In this document: positions 56,016-64,000 of the stretch, in pieces | How positions within the stretch are numbered: position 1 is the first letter of the stretch | How the letters are laid out: every line of letters starts with the position of its first letter | NCBI RefSeq assembly: GCF_964355755.1 | Contig: NC_092679.1 | Location: 20,202,932 to 20,266,931 of the forward strand | DNA from: Antedon mediterranea | Taxonomy: Eukaryota; Echinodermata; Crinoidea; Comatulida; Antedonidae | Length of the DNA stretch: 64,000 bases | Direction: 5' to 3' | Program-made: the position numbers and the translations under genes | The notes under the pieces: generated by a model | The model's database searches: none | The model's input: the letters and a program-made list of their open reading frames with translations, nothing else | What the model was told of the DNA's origin: nothing

Positions 56016-57854
56016 ATGAGTTTCAACTGTTTACCTACTCCGAAATTAGCAATTGGTGAGAAAGCCCGTAGGACTATGAAAAGAGTTATGGGGAGTTCTA
56101 ATGGTCAAGCTGACGAGTGTAGCAGTTTAAAATTACCAACGATGGCTTCTACATCAGCGAATATAATGGATTCTATAAAATCTTTTAACGGTCAAACAGA
56201 TGAGTGTAAAGGTTTGAGTAAAGCCTCAGGAATGAGCGCCCGAGATTTTGCCGTAATGACCGATGGTGTACCAAAGATTTCCATAACTTCAAAGAATCGG
56301 ATTTTCTTGTCTGAAAAACGCCATGTAGTGGCCCAACGATGGGGTGACGATGTTTATGTTTGTCTCAGAGAGTATTACCAAACGGAAGAATATGGTGCCT
56401 TCAAACCTGGACCTCTAGGTATTAATTTACCCGTTCTGCTGTGGCAAAAACTTTTCAACAATATTGATTTAATTATTCAGGCACTGGAAGACTTACAAAG
56501 AGACATTAACATGGTGGAGGCAGTAAGAATCCCACTTTCGGACATAATTCATGTGGTAGTTAGTAACTGGAAAGAAGAACAATTTGTGTGTATTCGCCGC
56601 TATTACCAGTCAGAAGAAGGAGGCAAGTTTAAACCCGGTAAAAAAGGTGTAAACCTTCCAAAGAGTCAGTGGTTCAAGATAATTGAAAAACACGGTGAAA
56701 TACAAAAGATGATTGAGGAGGTTGGTAATGATAATGCGGCTACTGTTGAAGCGGGTGTTGACAAAAACGGTAATGGAGGACGTTTATTCAATTCAGAACA
56801 TCAATTGCTACCTCCTGATAAGTTATCGGTGCAAAAGATAATAGGGGAAAATTTAGACTGTGATTACCTTCAACTTCTTGATAAAGGAGCAGCCGATACC
56901 TTGTTTAAAAGATGTGAGGAAGAGATTGACTATTTTACCGGTGATCTTGCAAAGGTGAAAGTGTACGGAAAGTGGTTTAATATTTCTAGAAAACAGGTTA
57001 GTTCCATTATGTTTTTATCCGTGGTTTTGTATTAATGACTTGTTAATTACTTGTATATCGTTTCCTTTGTTTTTCTTTATTTACCGCTGTGTAGCTATAG
57101 GTGTAATTTACTCTTTTACTGTAAATTATTTTATTTAGGCGTGTTCATTTACATCTCACCAAATAATAAATGACTTTCTTTGTATGGTTTCCTCTCTGCA
57201 GGTTTCGTTTGGCGATTCGGGCTTAACTTACAAATATTCAGGCAATACAGTACCAGCTTTACCGTGGCCACCATTCCTGAAAGATCTCCGCGACCTTTTA
57301 AAATCGGTTACAGGACATTACTTCAATTTTGTTTTGGTCAACCGGTAAATATTCTTGTTTATTATTTTATTTATTTATTTTATTTATTGATTAAAAGGGT
57401 CCATCGTTTACCTCTAAAACGAATGAACACTATCAGTATTCATACTGGATGATTTCTGCAATTTGCTAGATAAGATTGTTTTAATGGATAATTGGGTTTT
57501 TTTAGTCTCATCTTAAAATATTTTATTTTCTATTGTATTTTGTCGTTACTCTATAGATATGCTACTGGAAGTGATTACATTGGCGAACACAAAGATGATG
57601 AGAAAGACATGAATCAGTTTAGTCCAATCGCCTCTGTATCATTGGGGCAGACACGTATGTTTAGATTTCGACATGGTGATGCGCGAGGTAAGAGTCCCAA
57701 AAGAATCATTGAGCCAGTAACTGTTGATCTTAAACACGGTACATTATTAATGATGAATTATCCCACTAATGAGTACTGGTACCATTCACTGCCTAAAAAT
57801 CAATCCATCAAGCTACCAAGAATAAATCTCACGTTTAGAGATATTAAAAGATGA
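56016..57854 (+). CDS. ALKBH2: Tandem PC4/SUB1 domains fused to an ALKBH2-type DNA dioxygenase
   Basis: Exons 56016-56996, 57202-57344, 57557-57854 join in phase to 473 aa. Residues about 88-150 (WGDDVYVCLREYYQTEEYGA, KPGPLGINL, WQKL) and about 175-230 (FVCIRRYYQSEEGGKFKPGK, GVNLPKSQW) are two PC4/SUB1-like single-strand DNA-binding domains. Residues about 280-473 match human ALKBH2 along their whole length: EIDYFTGDLAKVKVYGKW, FGDSGLTYKYSG, FNFVLVNRYATGSDYIGEHK, SPIASVSLG, LLMMNYPTNEYWYHSLP. The Fe(II) ligands H386, D388 and H451 and the 2OG-binding R463 and R469 keep the spacing of human H171, D173, H236, R248 and R254. The enzyme should remove 1-meA and 3-meC from DNA in the nucleus. The PC4 half lies in the same uninterrupted exon as the start of the AlkB domain, so the fusion does not depend on a guessed splice. 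ALKBH2 is usually about 260 aa. Confidence 0.93.
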
Positions 57855-59382
57855 GAGAAATGTTATGCAAACATTACAGTCTTTAATAGTGATTGCAGAT
57901 CTCAAGAATATCAACTGTTCATGATCTGTTCTCATTTAGTATAGTAGTACCAGTTGAATTATTTTTGTGATGATATTCCTAAAAATGGTTGTATTATTGT
58001 ATTGAAGTTAATTCACTTAGATCTAGGCCTAATTCCATTGATCGTTAATAATCATGTGATTGTTTGTCATTGTGTGGATAATGATTAACTTTACGAATAA
58101 TTTCTTAAAAGTAACTTGTAATGTATTTCTAATTGTTAAATACAATTTTTTATGTTTTTAATAAGTGTGTAAGTTTTTCTTTAAAGCGTTTTAATCGTAA
58201 TTTCAAGAGTAATAGGTGCTTGTAACGTTTGAAACGGACTGGTAGATAAAACAAAACAAAAACAAAAACAAAACCCGTTATAATAACACTAATAATAGCA
58301 CATATTTTCGTACATGTATCAATGATTTAACTAAAAAAGTGTGATTAATATTATTACAATAAAGACCATGTAGATCTACGATATTTTTACTGTAAGTGGT
58401 ATTGTAAATCAAATTATGAATTCAATCGTGAGAAATGACCGATATCTGTGTATTATTTTATATTACTTTTATCATAATTGCAACAAAAAAAAACTCAAAG
58501 AAATCATAATTATCGAATACAGAAAGACGTTTTGGTTACCAATTGTATTTCTTGACACTTAACACATTTTAACAGAAAACAAGACCTTCAACCGGAGCCA
58601 AAAATTGAAATTTGTTTACGTGAAGGTTATTGCCATTAGATATTCTTAGAACTACTTTGGTTTTTATAAATATTGTAACTTTTTTCTTAGACGTTTATCT
58701 ACCGAGATTTTTTTTCCTTTTTATGAATCTTCTGCTGTTCCTAAGCATTTTTAATTTTTTACAGGCCTTGTTCTTCGCTTTGCAGGCTAAATCTTATAAC
58801 GGCATAGGCCTGCATTTTAACGGTTCTTTGTAAATATCCTCTTATTGATTGTTAACTATAGTTCTCTGAATGTTTTAATTTACCGTAGATGATGAAAAAA
58901 TCCCTTAATCTAGCACCATTTTATAAAAAAGATTCCGCAGTAAATGGTTTATTTTTTATGGTATTGATGGAATCATCGAGGCACAATATTAGGCTGAAAA
59001 ACATGACGTCACTGTTTTAAACGGTTTATCATACAAGAACAATTAACCAATCACAAAACTGAGCTACTGATTTGCGTAAAAGTTTCTGGAAATGACAAAT
59101 TAAGGAAACACGTACACATTAATAAATATATATTAATTTTTATATAAATAATAGACAAAACAAAAGGAAATACACCAAACAAATCATTTTCGTTATGAAT
59201 TTATAATAACTTTAAATTTCGTCCATCACAGGAGACGCGTTTAGCGTTTTCCAATTGTAAAACAGTTTCGCATTGCGTCGCAACACATGCACATACTGCA
59301 AGTACCGTACCGTACTGTAACAAGTCTACTGATATGTATTTTGTTGGTCACTCATCATTTTAGCCAACACATTATTTAACTC
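57855..59382. other. Gene-free AT-rich DNA
   Basis: 3' flank of the PC4-ALKBH2 gene up to the palindrome. No exon, tRNA or recognisable element seen. Confidence 0.6.
58358..58363 (+). promoter_or_regulatory. Candidate poly(A) signal AATAAA for the PC4-ALKBH2 gene
   Basis: The hexamer AATAAA lies about 500 bp after the stop codon, in AT-rich DNA. Confidence 0.35.
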
Positions 59383-61658
59383 ATAAGGTGTAATATCTTT
59401 TCACAAATCCTTTATATCTTTACTTTTTATTGACAACTCATAACAAACAAGAACAGTACTCTGAATGAGTGTGGGAGAGGTGTGTGGGAGTCCCATTCAA
59501 CCAAACCTTGCCAATTTGTACTCGACCTACGATAAAACCATTTTTTAAAAGTCAACATAGCGACACGAGAAAACAATTGATAATAGGGATAAAAAGTTTT
59601 TCTTGCATTGTTATACAGTAACCTATGTTTTTCGGGTGTTTACACCATCTCATTGTTTATAATTACGTTTGTTAATATCGATAGTGTTTCTCTAGCAGAG
59701 TTATATTACTTGTTTATACTCGTATAGTTTGCAGTCCTCCATGTTGTTCGTATATTTTGTAAAAAGTGTACTTATGATTACTTTTAAAAACCAACTCATT
59801 TTATTTGCATTTTATCTACACCTCATGGTTAAAATGTCTTGTTTTTCATAGAGTGTGATGCTGCTTAAAACGTTATACTAGTATAACCACCAAAACGGTT
59901 TATTATCTGTAGGAAATCATCAATTGTAACATGCGGTAAACAATACAAATTAGTTTCACAAATTATTAAAAAATAGCACAATTGTTACAAATGAATTTAA
60001 GAAAATAAAGGTGTACAGATTTTATTTCGAAAAAGTGTAGGCCTAGACCTACAAAGATAATTTTACATGAAGTGTACAGAATAAATTAACAAAAAAAAGG
60101 TCACACATACATTAAACTAATTCTTATAAAAGTGTAGTGTACTTCGGTTATCAGGTATATCAACTTTAGTATTTTAAGTATAGGGCCTATTTGTGGCAAA
60201 CACACGGTCCCTTTTAATTGTGGGTAGAGGCCTTTTGCCGTTCGTAATTCAAACTGTTCGTAAAATTGAAGTTAATATTCTGAGATTAGGCCTATAGCCT
60301 ATGATTGCAGCTTATACTAGTCAACGGTCTAAAAGAGCTGTATTGCAGGATGCGAAACATAAAAGTTCATTAATAAACAGTATATTATAACGATAAAGAA
60401 ACGAATGTACGATACACCAATATAGCAATACAATAACTGATTAACTGAAAACTTGAAGTCTACTGTATTCCTACAATCATTCAAGTAGACATTGTTTGCT
60501 GAGTGTATGGTACTTTCTCCAAAGAGAATTCGAACGATGTGCTTTCGAACGTGTTTCTACGGTTATCAGAACGGGTCGATAATGAAAAAAAAACAAACCA
60601 AAACAAACAAACTGCCTACTAACTCCCAAAAAAAATCAATACCTATAAATAAGCTGAACCTACCCCACTAAATAATCTCTTCCATACATCAAAATCGACC
60701 GAAAATGATCTGGACATTGAAAAGTGGACACGGTCGTCTGTTCTTCTTTTTTGTTTCCACGGCTTGGGACGACATCCCTGTTAGTGATGTACGGTAGCCA
60801 TGCGGTCTACACACTTATGATGACCACATCGCATAACATGTTCAGGGAACTTATTTTTCAACTCTCTGATACAATATTTAAATACAAGTAGACTGGAAAC
60901 CATTTAGGAACAGGGGTTTCTAATAATAAAAGTTGTTTAAAACTTTAGTTATTGTCAAGGGGAATTGTTCAAGACTTGGAGTAAAAATGGTCAAGACCGG
61001 GGGAAAATGGTCAAGACCGGAAGAAAATTAAATTTCACCATTTTATAAGTTTATAGTCATTTATTGTGTTAAAATTCATTTATTATTAGACCTGTATACG
61101 TATTCAATAACAAAAAATAACTTTGTTACATTAATAACATATCTTTAGTGGTTAAGGTAATATATTATTTCTCTGTATACTGACGTCACAAATATAGATA
61201 AAGAGAGACTGTAACTAAATGTTTATTACTTATTAGGGTTACAGGGAGAGTTCCATGCAGCATTAAAAGGTCAATTAATGAGCCACCCAACTTAATTAAT
61301 TAAGTGCCGGTACTTAACAAATGTGCTCAAACTCAATAAGGGTTACAAATCTACAAGAGACTGTAACTAAATGTTTATTACTTATTAGGGTTACAGGGAG
61401 AGTTCCATGCAACATTAAAAGGTCAACTAATGAGCCACCCAACTTAATTAAGTACCGGTACTTAACAAATGTGCTCAAACTCAATAAGGGTTACAAATCT
61501 ACAAAAGAGGATATTTTATTTTAAAACTAGGTTTAATAATTAAAAGGTTAATTACTTGAACTCTGAACATGGGAAAAAAGACTTGTGTCAATTGACACTT
61601 GAACTTGACCTCTATACAAGGACGAATAGACTGTGACAATTAACCATGACCTCTGGTC
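59383..61658 (+). repeat. Left arm of a giant inverted repeat
   Basis: This is the reverse complement of 61725-64000 with no net length change over 2276 bp. Position 59383 pairs with 64000, the last base of the window. A few substitutions separate the arms. The true left limit cannot be set, because the right arm runs off the window. Open frames here appear in mirror pairs and are not genes. Confidence 0.97.
61204..61505 (+). repeat. Tandem duplication of about 150 bp inside the left arm (mirrored at 61878-62179)
   Basis: Unit 1 (61204-61356) and unit 2 (61357-61505) share GAGACTGTAACTAAATG through AAGGGTTACAAATCTACAA. Unit 2 lacks one TTAA. The same pair is present in reverse in the right arm, so the tandem duplication came before the inversion event. 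Confidence 0.92.
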
Positions 61659-61724
61659 AGCCGTTTTATTGGGGGGGCTCTCAAATTTCGACGAAGTCGA
61701 AAACTGAAACCCCCATGCTTTTGG
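61659..61724. repeat. Central spacer of the palindrome
   Basis: 66 bp that do not pair overall. It has a small hairpin, TTTCGAC-GAA-GTCGAAA, and a G-run facing a C-run (GGGGGGG ... CCCCC). Confidence 0.9.
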
Positions 61725-64000
61725 GACCAGAGGTCATGGTTAATTGTCACAGTCTATTCGTCCTTGTATAGAGGTCAAGTTCAAGTGTCAATTGACACAA
61801 GTCTTTTTTCCCATGTTCAGAGTTCAAGTAATTAACCTTTTAATTATTAAACCTAGTTTAAAAATAAAATATCCTCTTTTGTAGATTTGTAACCCTTATT
61901 GAGTTTGAGCACATTTGTTAAGTACCGGTACTTAATTAAGTTGGGTGGCTCATTAGTTGACCTTTTAATGTTGCATGGAACTCTCCCTGTAACCCTAATA
62001 AGTAATAAACATTTATTTACAGTCTCTTGTAGATTTGTAACCCTTATTGAGTTTGAGCACATTTGTTAAGTACCGGCACTTAATTAATTAAGTTGGGTGG
62101 CTCATTAATTGACCTTTTAATGCTGCATGGAACTCTCCCTGTAACCCTAATAAGTAATAAACATTTAGTTACAGTCTCTCTTTATCTATATTTGTGACGT
62201 CAGTATACAGAGAAATAATATATTACCTTAACCACTAAAGATATGTTATTAATGTAACAAAGTTATTTTTTGTTATTGAATACGTATACAGGTCTAATAA
62301 TAAATGAATTTTAACACAATAAATGACTATAAACTTATAAAATGGTGAAATTTAATTTTCTTCCGGTCTTGACCATTTTCCCCCGGTCTTGACCATTCTT
62401 ACTCCAAGTCTTGAACAATTCCCCTTGACAATAACTAAAGTTTTAAACAACTTTTATTATTAGAAACCCCTGTTCCTAAATGGTTTCCAGTCTACTTGTA
62501 TTTAAATATTGTATCAGAGAGTTGAAAAATAAGTTCCCTGAACATGTTATGCGATGTGGTCATCATAAGTGTGTAGACCGCATGGCTACCGTACATCACT
62601 AACAGGGATGTCGTCCCAAGCCGTGGAAACAGAAAAGAAGAACAGACGACCGTGTCCACTTTTCAATGTCCAGATCATTTTCGGTCGATTTTGATGTATG
62701 GAAGAGATTATTTAGTGGGGTAGGTTCAGCTTATTTATAGGTATTGATTTTTTTTGGGAGTTAGTAGGCAGTTTGTTTGTTTTGGTTTGTTTTTTTTTCA
62801 TTATCGACCCGTTCTGATAACCGTAGAAACACGTCCGAAAGCACATCGTTCGAATTCTCTTTGGAGAAAGTACCATACACTCAGCAAACAATGTCTACTT
62901 GAATGATTGTAGGAATACAGTAGACTTCAAGTTTTCAGTTAATCAGTTATTGTATTGCTATATTGGTGTATCGTACATTCGTTTCTTTATCGTTATAATA
63001 TACTGTTTATTAATGAACTTTTATGTTTCGCATCCTGCAATACAGCTCTTTTAGACCGTTGACTAGTATAAGCTGCAATCATAGGCTATAGGCCTAATCT
63101 CAGAATATTAACTTCAATTTTACGAACAGTTTGAATTACGAACGGCAAAAGGCCTCTACCCACAATTAAAAGGGACCGTGTGTTTGCCACAAATAGGCCC
63201 TATACTTAAAATACTAAAGTTGATATACCTGATAACCGAAGTACACTACACTTTTATAAGAATTAGTTTAATGTATGTGTGACCTTTTTTTTGTTAATTT
63301 ATTCTGTACACTTCATGTAAAATTATCTTTGTAGGTCTAGGCCTACACTTTTTCGAAATAAAATCTGTACACCTTTATTTTCTTAAATTCATTTGTAACA
63401 ATTGTGCTATTTTTTAATAATTTGTGAAACTAATTTGTATTGTTTACCGCATGTTACAATTGATGATTTCCTACAGATAATAAACCGTTTTGGTGGTTAT
63501 ACTAGTATAACGTTTTAAGCAGCATCACACTCTATGAAAAACAAGACATTTTAACCATGAGGTGTAGATAAAATGCAAATAAAATGAGTTGGTTTTTAAA
63601 AGTAATCATAAGTACACTTTTTACAAAATATACGAACAACATGGAGGACTGCAAACTATACGAGTATAAACAAGTAATATAACTCTGCTAGAGAAACACT
63701 ATCGATATTAACAAACGTAATTATAAACAATGAGATGGTGTAAACACCCGAAAAACATAGGTTACTGTATAACAATGCAAGAAAAACTTTTTATCCCTAT
63801 TATCAATTGTTTTCTCGTGTCGCTATGTTGACTTTTAAAAAATGGTTTTATTGTAGGTCGAGTACAAATTGGCAAGGTTTGGTTGAATGGGACTCCCACA
63901 CACCTCTCCCACACTCATTCAGAGTACTGTTCTTGTTTGTTATGAGTTGTCAATAAAAAGTAAAGATATAAAGGATTTGTGAAAAGATATTACACCTTAT
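61725..64000 (-). repeat. Right arm of the giant inverted repeat (continues past the window)
   Basis: Mirror of 59383-61658. Differences seen by eye are single bases, for example in the copies of TGCTTTCGAACGTG, TTCTTCTTTTTTG and GGAGTAAAAATGG. Confidence 0.97.

Noticed and set aside
61232-61245. Telomere-like TTAGGG near the palindrome
   Set aside because: A single hexamer inside TATTAGGGTTACAGGG, no array.
61321-62062. Two nearly identical frames of 67 and 69 aa, one on each strand
   Set aside because: They are the same sequence seen twice through the palindrome and tandem duplication; low complexity and no homology pattern.

Overview
The window is nuclear DNA of an animal. It is AT-rich and intron-rich, with GT-AG introns, dense retroelement and MITE debris, and many copies of an AGGCCTA-type motif. 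The gene content and repeat style suggest a marine invertebrate deuterostome, most likely an echinoderm, but the species cannot be fixed from sequence alone. All gene models below were built by hand from splice sites and codon phase; no search was run.

Left part (1-28 kb): two conserved metabolic genes on the plus strand. DLST (E2 of 2-oxoglutarate dehydrogenase) runs from beyond the left edge to 8875. After about 6.4 kb of repeat-rich, gene-free DNA comes a 13-exon MOXD1/DBH-like copper monooxygenase (15330-26875). Its second intron holds a minus-strand LINE nested inside a MITE.

Centre (28-55 kb): a tandem cluster of five paralogues, all on the plus strand and built from the same exon modules: protein kinase, death-effector-like (DED) domain, short linker, transmembrane segment, Pro/Thr stalk and MAM-like ectodomain. 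Copy 1 has everything (kinase-DED-TM-stalk-MAM, about 854 aa, predicted type II membrane protein). Copy 2 is a secreted MAM-only protein. Copy 3 is DED-TM-MAM without a kinase. Copy 4 is a broken DED gene with a different C-terminus. Copy 5 is a degenerate kinase plus DED with no membrane part. Exon phases match between copies and every intact model closes on a multiple of three. Each copy has a GGAATTTCC-like (kappaB-like) site upstream. Taken together this looks like a diversifying receptor, decoy and adaptor family for an innate-immune or cell-death pathway. This cluster is the best candidate for an undescribed system. A 2A-containing LINE sits in an intron of copy 2, and LINE and Penelope relics lie in other introns.

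Right part (55-64 kb): a small unrecognised gene with a Cys/His motif, then a three-exon gene encoding two PC4/SUB1-type single-strand DNA-binding domains fused to a complete ALKBH2-type DNA dioxygenase. The last 4.6 kb is a near-perfect palindrome (arms of at least 2276 bp, 66 bp spacer) that runs off the right edge.
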